A DNA stretch of 64,000 nt from Lytechinus variegatus (Eukaryota; Echinodermata; Echinoidea; Temnopleuroida; Toxopneustidae). The notes beneath the pieces were generated by a model. That model saw only the letters and a list, made by a program, of their open reading frames with translations. It had not been told where the DNA came from and did not search any database. Below are positions 41,699-56,600 of the stretch, in pieces. The stretch spans positions 27,694,830 through 27,758,829 of the forward strand of contig NC_054754.1 of NCBI RefSeq assembly GCF_018143015.1. The letters run 5' to 3'. How positions within the stretch are numbered: position 1 is the stretch's first letter; each line of letters opens with the position of its first letter. A program made the position numbers and the translations under genes.

Positions 41699-44600
41699 CT
41701 GTGGAATGGATCAGGAGGAAAAGAATACATAATGGTGAGGGTAGTTGACTGAAACGAAATAAAATTGAATACAAACTATGTATGACTGCCATGGCTATGA
41801 TGTAGAGGATTATCTTTTGTGTTAGTGGGGACAGAACAAAGGATAATCCTCTGCACCTACGCCAATGGTGACCGCAAAGTACAGGGAGTTATGGTAGATA
41901 GGTTATGAACTCTTTTCCTCTACTTTCTCCTCTTTCTCTCCATCTCCTTCCTTGATCTCCATTCCTCCCCCCCCCATCTGGTCCTCTCACCTCCTCCCCT
42001 CACCTCCTTCATTCCCTCTCCCACCCCCCATGACCCCAGCAATAGACTGATTATCAAGCAGGCCCTGCATAATATACTTATCATTGCCCATCTACCGCAC
42101 ATTCAAATATGTCATGCTCTTAACAAGAAGGCAGAAGGACCCCCATTTTTAAGTCTTTATTATGACTTTGCCTTGGACTGAACCCACCACCGCTAATTCA
42201 TGAGGCAGTTGCTCTACCACTGAGCCACCATGCCAATTTAGGCAACCTGATTCAGCTCTCAACGTGAACATCAACATCCCACTTGAAAACCCCCATCGTG
42301 CACTCCCACCATACCTGACACCTGATGATCATCTCAAAGAAGTCATCATCTGGTTCGGCTCGATCTCCTTTGGCTAATAGCTTCCCTACAACGTCTTCAT
42401 TGGCCCTCAGACCCGGTAGCCCTGGTAACCGTTGGGCGGAGGATGCCCTCTGCTCGTTGAGACGGCTACCCTGGAGTTTGGCGATCTCGTCTAAGAGTTC
42501 TTCCTTTTCGGGTAATCCTGTATGAAATGGATGATAGGTCAGACTAAATGAACTCTCGAGTACATGCTCAAACTTTGCAATCTGAGGGTAGAAAGAATTA
42601 CCTCAACATCATCTTAATTTGTATAATTATCATGATCAACATTATTATTTTCATTATTACCTCTATCAGCATCATCATCATCAGCATCACCATCAACATC
42701 ATCATCATTATCATACCTGCCAACATCTAGAAATGCAAAATCTTGACAACCAATGGCCGGGGGTCCAAGGGACCGACTAAGCCCCTGGCAGGAACCAGGG
42801 GCAGAGCCCCATGCAGGTGTCAAGAAGACAGTGCCCCCTGAAGCTCCTGGATTTTACCAGCTTTATTCCTAAAGGGACTGGGCTTGAGACACATTGCGAA
42901 CTGGGGAAATGAATGGGTCTATGGCGACTTTTCCCACATTTTTATTTTTCTAGCATGAAATTTCAGGAATCAAGACGTCCTGATTTTGGACCATTTTGAA
43001 AGCTGAAAATCGGGACAATCCTGATAAAATCAGGACAGTTGGCAGGTCTGCATTACCATTATCATCATCACAATCTTGCCATCATCATTATCAAGACACC
43101 ACCATAATCACAATCATTATTTTTCATTCAAAGAATTCTAAGTGGTTTCTGTGCATTGCCTCACACACCAATCATCAAAATGGAATTCTGATGACCAGTG
43201 AATGATGAGACAATCCAAGATTTACTGTAGCATCCATCCCTTAATGGACTTACCAATTAAAAATGGCCGCCCAGTTACACATAGGATGCAGTAACCTTGA
43301 AGAATTATTCAAACAAACCTTTTAATAAAGCTTCCACTATAATTGAAATTAATCATTCAGACTTGGCACCACAAATCATCAGTTAACATTGGCAAACATA
43401 ATCTATGGAACTTCTCTCCAAAGTTGCATGGACAAACTAATGAAATCAAATTGTGAATATTTTGATTGATTTACTATTTAACAGCATGGGGATAAACATT
43501 AATGTCTGCAATGTCAAAAAAAATCATCATTCTCTCACCATTTCCCTCCTCGTCTGCTAGCTTCTTCTGTAGTCTGCCAAACGAGCATCTTTGCTCATCC
43601 ATTCTATTGCTCTGGAAACGACTGAGGGCCTCAAAGAAGTTATCGGCATCATCTAGCATCTGTGTGGGTTCGCCTCCCTAGATTGGCAACCAAAGAAAAT
43701 GTTTGGATCTTCAACAATTAAAAAGTCAGGAAAAAAAATGTTTGTTCGAGAAAAATGGCAACCAATGGAAAATAATTATTATAATACTACTACTATTAAT
43801 AATGATAATAATAATAATAATATAAATATTATCAATAATAATAATCATAATAATGATAATAATAATAATAATAATGAATAATTACAATAAACTATATAAA
43901 AAATAATAAATATATGGCATTGATCCCTAAATTGGAAAACAAGGGAATTCTTTAAATCTCAAATTGTTATGAATTATGCAAAAATATCAAAAAAACATGT
44001 TTTTAATGATGGCCATTCTATTTGGAGTTATAAACTCAGTATTCCTAAATTTGAATGGGTGAAGTATAGTACACTTTCACATCTTTTATATAATTTTGCC
44101 TCAAATCACACAGAAAGTTAAAGCATTAAAAAATATTGAATAAATAAACCGAATTTAGCATTCATAATCTCAATCCATTCTACCATGAGTAATAGATATT
44201 GAAATTTATGTACAGTTTTAAGAAAATATAATGCTGAAGAAGTATGTACATTGTCAGGTTGTTTTTAATCTGTTCACTTCTTGTTATTTTGGCATTTAAT
44301 TTAACGTTGCATGCATAGAAAATGTGAAATATTGAATATTTGTGAAAAAGCTTTGCTTATAATGATAAAGTAACAATTCTTGAGTATTCCAAAAAGAAGA
44401 AATAAACATGTGATAGCTGTCATCATGGTTAAAATAACTAGAATTAAATCTTTAAACCACGCTGTTGAAAATCATTCCAGGTTTAATATGAGCGATAAAA
44501 GTTGTGACAACTGATTAAAATCTTGCATGAAAATATTAAAGAAACAAGACATCAGCCATGCCATTAATTATTATTAGATTTCTAACCTTATAATATTTTA

Positions 44601-47600
44601 CAATCATTCATCAATACATAATGGAGATATAAAAAAAATACAAATTTCCTTATTACCCCAATAGAAATTGCTAATTCATCTCAATATTCCAATCAAGAAT
44701 AAAAAAGGGCATTTTAACCCCAATACAAGACCGATGATTTCATGACAAACCATTTTCTTTATGGTAGTTTAACTGACCAGTCAAGATGTACCCGGTATTC
44801 ATACTTTTGAAAATCTTGGTTTTAAATAAGGTTTATAAGGTCACATAACAGATTTTTAGATAAATCGAAACCTTTTAAACATTCCACATTCTCAGTTAAT
44901 GTAACATAGGACAAATAGATTCTCAAACAACTCAATATTCTGCATACAAATGTTTTCAATATTATTTCTGTAATAATCCACTCAGCATGAGTTGCAACAT
45001 TTACATTTTGGAGTTTACTTTCATGTAAAACACAATGGCTCTACACAGATGTGGAAACTACATGTACATGTCTCGCAGCCCAGAAATAATACTTTCTAAA
45101 ACAATAAGAGTAAATCCAGCTGTTAAATGTAAAACAAATAGGACCAACCCATGCAAATAGAATGCACAATCAAAGCATGCAAACAAATACAAAGTCAAAG
45201 CATGCATTACACACCGTATGGGGAAAAAAGAATATGATATTAAAGTTTTGATGCTTGAAGAGATCCAAATAATTTCTCGATTGCATTATATTATGATTAA
45301 ACTCAGTGTTAATCATAGGTTAGAAATTATAAATTACCTGTATTATTGTTAATTGTTTTAATAGATGTTAAGAAAAAAATTGGTAGTGGGGTTAAGTAAT
45401 ACAAATTTCATGAGGTGTTGTCTACCTTCCGTGCTGAGGTCTGTGTTTTAGCTTTGGACGGGGCGGGCGCACTATTCTTGGCACTGCTAACTGGCTCCTT
45501 GGAATGCTTAAGGCTCTGCTTATCTTTGGATTCTCCGCCATTCTTTAATTTGATCTTACTCCCCGGCCTAATTTTCCTTTTAGGGACTTGGCTGATTTCT
45601 GCTTTCTGGGTGAGGGGAGATTGGGAGGATTTTGTTTCATGTTACGAGTGAAAACGGTGAACAGGATTTCTCCATGGTGAAGGAAAGTGAAAATGACTTC
45701 ATTTTTTGTGTAAACTGAACCAGTTTCAGTTGATTCATGGTTTACAGTCTACATGAATGCAAAAACAAATAAATGAAAATGGAAATGACTATATGACTCC
45801 TTGGTCCCACATAATTTAAGACAACACATTCTTTTGGGAGTTGTCTAAAGGTAATTAAACATACATAAGAGCGAGAAGGCAAGAGAAAGAGAAAGAGAGA
45901 GAGAGAAACAAGTGTGATTATAAGAGTACAAAGGGATACAGAGAGGAGGAAAAGAAAAATAGAGTAGGAGGGAGAGAGAGAGAAGAAAGATAGATAGACA
46001 CAAAGGCCCGTATTCTGAAGTCAGGTTTAATTTAGACCATGGTCTAACTCTGTGCTAAAATTATGGGAAGCCAAATATGTCAAAATTTTGTTTATCCTTC
46101 CAAGACAATTAAGAATTATCTGAGACTAAAATGAGCTGGTATACATTCTACCTCTACTGTTACAGAATTATGTCACAACTGGCTTCCCATAGTTAAACCA
46201 CAACTTAAAATCTGAGTTTAAATTAAACCTGACTTCAAAATATGGGCCAAAATGTGTGCAGAATAAGAGAAAGTGAAAAAGATATTCATACAGATATACG
46301 TATGTACGAACAATAAACTCACAAAAGTGAATGAAGCTTGTAAATTACATACAGTACATGTACTTGAAAATATCAAAGATAAAATAAGACAATTGCTAAG
46401 AAAATTACTAGTGTGATTGAAAATATTTCAAAGACACATGAGAAAAGTGAAGATGGAATACAAGCATGACTAATTGACAAAAATATCCAATTACACAATA
46501 CATGAACCTACATGTAGATGAAAAAAGAATAAGACAATGAGATTGGGATATGAAATTTGTAATAAACAGAAACTTTTTTTATGAATTAAATCTTCCAAGT
46601 TTGTGAAGATTGAGGTGAATCCATATTGGAAAAAAAAGAATATCAATAAATTTTCAACAAATTTTTCAATAATTAATCTTCATTTTCAGCTTTTTTCCCA
46701 TTAAATGTCCTGGAAATAGTCTTTAAATCTGAAATAAACAAATATGATCAGACAACTTCTTTTCAGTATATTCAAGGCTACTACCTATTAACAGGACAAA
46801 GCACATATCTCAAGATTTATCTTGACGAAGTTATACTACTTTCAGACTGTTATTGAGATAATACTTTGTTGTTTACTCAAGCGGGCCTTGCACTGAAATA
46901 CTGGATAAAAAATTCAATGTATTGTCCACATAATTTTGAAGATTTTTTATTCATTTATTTATTTCATCAGATATGACCAGTAATAATATCCAAAATCTCT
47001 TAGATGCTTGCCTAAGCTTTTGCAGGGAAAATATAAAGAAAAATGTTTATTCTTTTGAGATATCCAGTCACATTATATCTTTGAAGAAAAATTATGAAAT
47101 GGTACAATGAAGAGCTCTAACAACTTTAAAAAATTGAATGCATGAATTTTTAACAATCATTTAAAAAAAATTATTTCATATGCTTCAAAATTACAATTAA
47201 GAAGAAAGTTATGGTGGCTTTAAATCTCTTTATCAAAGACAAAAAAGCAGGGAGAAATGTTTGCATCGGGCTGCATGCAAAACTAAAATGAACATGACAA
47301 ATGTATATTATATGCACAGATATACATGTATTTACCAATACAATTGTACTTTGAACTCTAATTCTAATTAAAACCAACATATTCTTCTTTTTTTGTAGTA
47401 TGGTCTAAGTACAGACATAAAAGAGCAATTCCATTAAATCATGAACCTTTTTGTGCATCCAACCCTTACTATTATCCATTCTTAATTCACTTTATCAGCT
47501 ATTTTAGCCGTGATAATATTAGAGCATTAAAACTTTTCACATGAACTGGAAAACAGACATAATAATTTCAGATAGAAACTATACATGTATATAAAGTGCT

Positions 47601-50600
47601 GGATGAACAGATTTCATGGAATTGCCCAAAACAAATCAACCAAAATACACCAATTCAATGGCATAGAAAAGTACACTGAATGAAAATACAACAACTGTCA
47701 CTAAAAACAATGATAAGAGATGTCAGTGTAATACTATTACATACCTTTTCAGGCGTCATGGCAACAAGTTCTAAATTCTCCATACTTCTCCTTCTTCGGG
47801 GTCTAGCACCTGAAAAGGGGAAGAGCATGAAGTGTCAGCCAAATTTTTTTTGATGAATATGATTATGAAATCTTACATCAGTTTCTAAATTCTTTAGCAA
47901 GAAATGTATCCATATTTTGCTAACTTTTAAGAATGCATTGCATTGTCATGGAGAGGGGTTTGTATGGTTAATAATAATAACATTGGATTTCTTCTGTCGT
48001 AAATCAGATATATTCATCAGCATAGATATTGCATGAGATATGACTGCAGTATATCTGATATAACACTTGAGTTCATCCAATATTACATAAGTATAGTTGA
48101 TTTTATTTGTGCACCACATTGCATATGTGCATATGTACAATATATCTCTGCACAGCATTGTAAATGTGTACATTGAACTTGAACTTAATAGGGATAAGAT
48201 ACATCCAACTGATTAGATCAAATAACACAAGAAGAAGTATCAATTCATTATTGGCTCCCAATCAAATAGTTACTGAGATCAAGCAGACATTGTAAACTGG
48301 GTTCCAATAGAAACTTTACAGATTTCACGAGCGCACCACACAAATTTCACTCCGTCAAAATGAACAAAATTTTGAGAGAGGCTAGCCTCAATAATCTTTA
48401 ATAAGCACATGTCAATAATTCAGATATTGGTTTAATCACAAATAAGCTGTATCCCCTCAAATCAATTGGTTCTGGAATCCAAAGTCACAAAATGGCAAAA
48501 GAAAGACCAATGAAAATGAGATGGGATTGAACAAACTTACCAGGTGAATAAAGTTCACAGAATGACCATCGGCATGTTTCATTGATTGCCTCAATAACTA
48601 AGAAGTTACAGGAAGTTAACATTAACATTTTAAACACACCTATTGAGGTCAAAGAAGCACAATGCATGAATGGACTCAATAGCAATCAAACAAAGAATGT
48701 TCATTTGCTATATAATCCCACCTCATTTTCATTGGCCTTTCTTTTGCCATTTCCTAACTTTGGATTACGGAACCAATTGGTTGAGGGGCTACATCCTCTT
48801 TGTTATTATTAAACCAATCTCTTAATCATCGACTTGTGCCTAGTAAAGATTACTGGAGCTAGCATCTGTCAAAATCATGTTCATTTCGACTGAGTGGAAT
48901 TTGTGTGGTGCACTTGTGATGTTTGATAAGTTTCTTTTGGAACCCAGTTTAGATTAAAAGGAGTGCAATTGATCCAATCTCACACACCACTCAACTATGG
49001 AAAGCTAGCGGAAACCATCATCTAACATGCGTTTACTTTTTTTAATATAATGCCATCTAAATGTGACAAATACCTGTGCATAGTCATTGCTTAGTACATC
49101 ACTGAAGTCTTAAAGGGGAAGTTCACCCTGAAGAAAACTTTGTTGTAAAAATAGCAGAAAAAAAGTAAGAAATATTGGTGAAGGTTTGAGGAAAATCCGT
49201 TAAAGAGTAAGAAAGTTATTAGAGTTCAAAGTTTTGGATTTGTGACGTCATAAACGAGCAGTTGCCCCATGTGTTATGTAATATAAAATGCATGAATTTC
49301 GAATTTTGCATGGTTCCTGATGACTTATTTTCTATTCATGATCGGGTGTGAAATGATTTGTCTATTGATATACAAAAGGTACAGTAAAAACCATTTTCAA
49401 TTTTCTGAGAAAATGACATTTCATTGATTTTTTACCATTCGCTATGTAGGAATGCTGCTCCAAATGACATCACAAATCAAATATTTGAAATTCTAATAAC
49501 TTTAAAATTATTTGATGAATTTTTCTCAAACCTTCTGCAATATTTTTTATTATTTTTTCTGCTATTTTTACAATAAATATTTTGTCAGGGTGAACTTCCC
49601 CTTTAATGTTAAAAAAGTGTGCCATTGAACAGGCAAGTAGAGGTGCTTCATCAATTCTATATACTATCATTATTATTAGTCTACGTGGATAAGTATATAC
49701 ATCTATAGACAAAATATTATGAAGGAGCTGGCTTTCAATAGTGGAGATTGGTGGGATCAGTCACACTTCTCTGTGAGACAGAGCTATGGATTACTCAACA
49801 ATAGAATCATGCATACCTTTAGTTTCTTGTAATGGGGTTTGAACAGTTGTACTGACATCACTGCAAATGAAGGATAAAAATAAAACAACAAAAATGTTAC
49901 TGAAAATATATTTCCACGTTTCAGAAACAAGTATTCAATCATTTTTAGCCAAACCTCACTGTATCCTGAAACGTTGGCTATCCAACCCCTTACTTTCACA
50001 TTACTCTGAACTAGAAATCCCATCCCAGCCCTAAACCAACCCTCATGCCTTCAGATATATTAAGGCAGGACTACTTGATGTAGAAAAAATTTATCACTGA
50101 TAGTATTTGTAACTACTGTTGCCAGCACTGGTTGGAATCTCCCACCACTCAAAATCTATGACCTGGGCAAGTACACAAAGCTTAGTAATCATCGTAGAAC
50201 ACTTTTCTATGATTGATTCCATTGACTACAATGTAAAATCAATTGTTAAAATCAAGCGTACGATCAATCGCTAACCTTTGTGTTACGGGACCCAGGTGGT
50301 TGTTTCATAAAGCTGTTCATAAGTTACGATCGACGTTATGAACGACTGGTGATTCTTTCCTGTGGTGAATGATATACTGCAAATTTGCATTGGTGTTGAT
50401 TTAGCTTCTAAGAAAGGTTCCCCAGTCGTACATAAAGTCGCTCATAACTTATGAACAGCTTTGAATGCAATATCGGCACTGAATGCAATATCATGCCCAT
50501 CCGTCCAGCACCAATTACTCCACTGACAAAGAAAATCCTACGAAACCGATATTTTCAATGTTTGAGTCCTAAAAATATGTAATCTAAAACAAAATCAAGT

Positions 50601-53600
50601 CTTGAAATAAACATCCAATGCCAGCGCTTTTAGTAAAATACTCTGGGATTTGGTTCAAGCGAGATACATCATATAGGGCAAAGTAGATGGAAAGGGGTTA
50701 GGGCAATTTCTGTATTAGTGCATGGTACATGTAAATCTGACTAAACCTGTAAAATTGGAAACTTATTTGGATTTAAACCCTGGGATACAATGACGACTTT
50801 ATGGTGAGGTTCTTTATTTTTATCACTGCAGGAATTGTTCAATTTCCAGTTGGTCATTTTGTGTTCTTTATAATAATAATAATATGTCCATTTATATAGC
50901 GCAGTTACTATGTGCATATACTCAACTGCATTTGATACTTGGTATCATATTATTACCCCGGCTGTAGCAGAGCCACCATATTAATAGGTGCTAAAGCGTT
51001 TAAGGAATACTTACCTAATATCACTGGTACTTATACCAAAGAGACTTTGCAAATCTTGTAAATTCATCTTGGCTGTGACTTCTCCTGTTCTATCTCCAAC
51101 CTTGAAAACAGAGTAAAATTATTATGTTGAGTTACAGGGGAGCATGAGGAGGGTGTGGAAGGACAAAGATGAGGAAAATAAAATAAGGAGTAGCAATAGT
51201 AGTGGGAGGAGGAAGGGGGAGGAGGGGAGGAAGAGAGGGAGGGGAGCGGAGGGGAGGAGAAAGGGAGGAGGGGGAGGGGAGGGGAGAAGAGGAGGGGAGA
51301 AGGAAGAGGACAAGATGGAGGAGGAAGAAGGGAAGTGGAGGAGGGAGAAGGGGAGGAGGAGCAAGGGGAAGGAGAGGAGGGGGAAGAAGGGGAGGAAGAG
51401 GGGGGAAAAGGGAGACAGGAGGGGATAGGAGGAGGGAGGGAGAGGAGGGGGAGAAGAGAAGGGGAGATGGGGAAAAGGAGGATGAGAGGGACAAGAGGGG
51501 AAGTGAAAGAGGGAGAGGAAGAAGAGGAGGAAGGGGAGGAGGAATGGGTAGCAGGAGAAGAAAGAGGGGAGAAGGAGGATGGGTCAAGGAAGTAGAAAGA
51601 AGAGAGTAATTCTTTTTTTAATTTCATTATAATATTCTCCAGATTTCTGTTTAAAGATGTATATATATTCAACAAAGCATAATTACTCTACAATATCCAA
51701 GAAAATTGTGATAGAATAATCACCCTTACCCTAGAAAAATGAAAATAAGCGTTACTACTCAGGAGACTCATTTATGAAAAATAAGTACATATAAAAAGAT
51801 GTCATTAAATAACAGAAAATTGTGCAACTGACTGTATGGTATTCCTGGGGGACTTTCATTACGGTATCTTTGATGGAAAATTGCTTTTTAAAATATCAAA
51901 TTTCACAGTGAAAGCTGCTAAACCTTTTACATGCCAAAGCCACCAAGTGGTACCTCTGAACAAACATAACTCAAATCCCTGATGCTCTTTCTGTTGAGGC
52001 CTTCAAAAGCAGACTAAAGACATTTTGTTTTCTTCTTGGTTAGTTATTCATAATGTAGTAAATGTTAATATATGTATGTATTTTTTCCTATACTTATTGT
52101 TTGTTTGTTTATATTTTAATGTATTACATGATATGTTGTACATGTAAAGTGCACTGAAATGTCAACATGCTATATAAATGTAACATGTATTCATTGTATT
52201 GTAATGTATTGTATTATATACATTGTACAACTCCTACACACTTGCAAATTTCCTGACGTTGAAGGTTAATACTATGATTTGGGAAGAGAACAACTAATTA
52301 CTTGTGAATATTCTAAGAGACAAAAAGCTGCTAATTACCTCTCTTGATATTTGAAGATGTAGTGTTGCATAGTGAAGAGCTTTTTCATGGTTTCCTAAAG
52401 ACGTATGAGCATTCCCTAGACTCCAGCATGCCCGGCCTTCTCCAACTCTGAAGACAGGGGAGTGTTTTTCACAACAAAAGGGGGGAAAGGGCAAAATGGA
52501 GGGGGAAGGAGCATATATTTCTAAATTAGAAAAATTACTCAACAGAGGAAATTATCAATAAAAAAAATAGTGAAGTGTATACAGTCCTTAGCAATTTCCA
52601 CAATTAAAAAATGCATAAAGCCTGACTAAACCTTTTAATAATACAGGCTCAACATGGTAAATTTCATTAGACTATTATTCTCACATTCTAATATTTCTGA
52701 AGTGACACGACCATCATATAATTTTTCAATGATTGTTTTTTTTTTATCAGAATAAGAATTCAACCCTTAATGCCAATAATCAGGTTTTGCACACTACATG
52801 TACCTCAAGAATGTTACTATTTTTCTTGATAAAAGCTTTAATCAGTGAATGCCAAAAAGCTACATGTAGATTGAATAAATAATCTGTAAAATAAAAAGTC
52901 AAAACAACAGAAATGTCATCAAAATTGGATAGGCATATAGCAGAATCAAGTTGTTTCCAAAAGTTCAATCTAAACTTCACATCATTCCAAGATATAGGCA
53001 ATACTAGGGTGTACAGACAATTCTAGGATCTACGTTGTCTTGGATTGTTCTTTTTATTACTTAGTGTTGTTTGTGCAGCAACAGACACATAAAGGGGTGA
53101 TGATTTTGGTAATACGGAACAAGCATGATTAAAACATTGATAAAATACCAGCTCAAGTAATACAACAACAACAAAAACAACAAAAAGTTGATTTGAATAA
53201 AAAGAGAAAAATCCCACTAGCATAACACTGAAAATTTCATCAAAATCGGATGGAAAATAAGAAAGTTATGACATTTTAAAGTTTCGCTTAATTTCACAAA
53301 ACAGCTATATGTACATCCTGGCTGGTATGCAAATGAGGGGACTATGATGTCATCCACTCACTATTTCTTTTGTATTTCATTATATGAAATATTCTAATTT
53401 TCTCCTCATTGTCAAGTGAAGACAATGATTAATTCCTCCCTGAACATGTGGAATTAGTATTGTTTAATACTAAATGGTTCAGTCAAGTTGGTCCTTATTG
53501 TCAAATCTATAAAAAATGAAATATTGTATAATTTAAACAATAAAAAACAAAAGAAATAGTGAGTGATGGACATCATCAACTGACTCACCTAGTTGTGCAT

Positions 53601-56600
53601 TTCACCGTTTTGTAAAAAGTAAGCGAAACTTTAAAATGTCATAACTTTCTTTTTTTACATCCGATTTTGATGAAATTTTCAGCACTATGCTCGTTCGATT
53701 TTTCTCTATTTATTCAAGTCAGCATTTTCCTGGGGGTGGACTTGACCTTTAACAATCCACAAAATATTTTGCTTCTGGTATTTACATAACAGTTTGACAT
53801 AACCTACACACTGGTTTTTATGCCTAGCACTGATCATTAAGCTTAGATACACTTGAAGAAAGAGGTGTTATATGAAAGAAAAGCTGACATTTCAATAATT
53901 CCATTAAGCAAAAGAATCAGGTCTGTTTAAGCCAGACTAAATCAATTTACATGAGATAATTCTTGTGTGGTGGTGTAGAAAGTAAAGCTTCACTGAATAC
54001 ATAAAGCCATGTTCCTTGTAAATTCATTTAAAGAAGCGCACATTTTTATTATCTTATAATGACATCTAGAATTCAAAAAGACATGGCTTATGAAAGATAG
54101 ACAATTAATTAACTACTTTACATGTATGATGTACCTGATAAAGTTTTGTACATACAGTAATATGGACAACTCATTTTCTAAGGAGTAATCAAATGAGTTT
54201 TAGAAGATTGACTTTAAAATGCATAGGGAGTGAGGAACATTTATAACCACTGCTTAAAGGAAAAGTATGATTTTGTTACTTTTACATAGTCTAAAGATAT
54301 GATCGTTTAAATCTTTTTTCCTATCAATGTCTAATTGTTCTAATTAATATTTTGCATTTCTCTCCTAGTGAATAAAAAATGCTTACTTTATTTTTGTCAG
54401 CTTTCTAAAGCAATTCATAAAAGAAATTATTGGTTTTGGAACTTTGCTGTAGAAATAGCTATTCACATATCTCGATTTGGATGCCTTTCGTGTTTAAAAA
54501 TCAAGTCAAAATCAGTTAGTGTAAGGTTCCATTCATCCTGTCTTGACTGGCAGAGTTCACACATAACTATTTGATATGAAAATTCCAACCTGTAAAATCT
54601 TAACGATCAAAGTTACGAATAGTGGTATGAATACTAACTCAAAATTCTGGTCCCCCTGTAGGAAAGCAAATTCAATTCCAAATCGTAATGACGCCCATGA
54701 TTATCTGCTTCGATTTGAAGCTGATTTGGGCTTTACTATAACTACAGAGTTTGCAGCGAAGCATAATTCTGAATTTGGCATTCATCGCATTATGCTGAAC
54801 TTCAAATGACATAATTTTACTTCTAGGAACTTTCAAATTCAATGCAGAATGAGTAATAAATTAGTTTAATAATTGTGTCATAGTGTGCTTAACCCACCTG
54901 TCATTGAGTTCTTGAGCTATCTCCATATGTCGACCATGGTATTCCACAGCCTTCTCATACTCCCGTAATAAAGTGTAAGTGTTCCCTAGACTGTAGCACG
55001 CCTGGGCCTCCATTGCCAATTCACCGAGCTGCCTTGCAATATGCAAAGCTTTCCTGAAATAAAATAATTAGCAGAATACAAAAGTATGTGTATTTCAAAA
55101 TGCAGTCAATCCTGCTTTAGCAACCAGACCTGGGTCTGTTTCATAACTTTTGTTACAATAATAAATTTGCAATAACCGTTAAAAGCTACTGAAATGATTC
55201 AATTTGACTGGCTGATAGTAAACTTGTTAGAAATTGTGCTTCTGTTATTATAACAATTCTTCATGAAAAGGGACCAAGTTTGGGTTTCTCTTGGACAATT
55301 TTTTTCCACTGAAATGTCCGAAGACCCAGTCCATAAGGACTACCTCCTCATGAAGGCCGCTTTTCATGCTTCTGATGTTTACAGTCAGGTTTCAACTGTA
55401 TCTGCCTTCACATCAATGGAGAGTATTCTTATCTTTCTTGGCCTTGTGTTGTCCTGAAGACGACTAACCCAAACTCAAGTCATTCCCTGCCATGGAAAAC
55501 TTCAAAGTTATTTGTAGAATATTTGCTTTCATACATGTTAACCTCCCATAAAACAATTTGTTCCAATGTGAGATGGTAAGGTCCCTGCAGAAAAGATTAG
55601 AACATTGCATAGACTCTGCCACTCACTGATGGTATTTTTATATCATTTAAATAATAGAAAGTCAATTGATTAAAATATCAAATGTTTCACATACCTGTAG
55701 ATGATTTTTGTGGAATCTAGGCATATCATTTTTGCCCAATTTTCTAAAACATGTAGCTACTATACCATTACCTGTCAGCCTTTAAATCTTACAAATATTC
55801 ATACTCAGGCACAGGATGTTTAGTGATTGAGGCCAAAAAATCTCACTGCGATTGAAGCCTAAAAATCTCTCTGCGATTGAGGCCTAAAAATCAGTCTGCG
55901 ATTGAGGCCTAAAAATCACTTTGCAATTGAGGCCTTAAAATCTCTTTGCGATTGAGACTTAAAAATCTCTGCGATTGAGGCCTAAAAATCTCTTTGCGAT
56001 TGAGGCCCAAAAATCACTTTGTGATTGAGGCCTAAAAATCTCTTTGCAATTGAGGACTAAAAATCTCTTTGTGATTGAGGCCTAAAACAGGGCTCCACAC
56101 TAACCCATTTTTTCTACTGGTCCAACCTATTCATGTCGGACCAGTAGATACCCAGTTTTTCAAATTTTTACTGGTCTGAACCCAAAATCTACTGGTCCCA
56201 AAAAATAAAGAAAATATTAGAAAAAAGGCGCAAGTTTATTTTTCTAGCCTTTCGTGACCCATCCCCGCCAATAAAATGAAGGAATGAAGGACAAAAAGAA
56301 AGAAAGACAGAAACGAAGAAAGAAAGAAAGGAAGGAAGGAAGGAAGGAAGGAAGGAAAGAAAGAAAGAAGGAAGGAAGGAAGGAAGGAAAGAAAGAAAGG
56401 AGGAAGAAAAATGAAAGAAGGAAGGAAAGAAGGAAGGAAAGAAGGAAGGAAAGAAGGAAGGAAAGAAGGAAGGGAAGAAGGAAGGGAAGGAAGGAAAGAA
56501 GGAAGGAAGGAAGGAAGAAAGGAAGGAAGGAAGAAAGGAAGGAAGGAAGAAGGGAAGAAGGAAGGGAAGGAAAGAAGGAAGGAAGGAAGGAAGGAAAGAA

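Noticed and set aside
42160..42240. Functional tRNA gene on the minus strand
   Set aside because: A- and B-box-like sequences are present but a full cloverleaf is not evident by eye, and a SINE-like tail follows.
51064..51675. Long open frames on both strands (up to 203 codons)
   Set aside because: They are made of Ser/Pro or Gly/Arg/Glu runs forced by the polypurine tract; a real LGN exon overlaps only the edge.
55263..55457. 64-codon plus-strand frame in an LGN intron
   Set aside because: No similarity, no splice context, next to a repeat.
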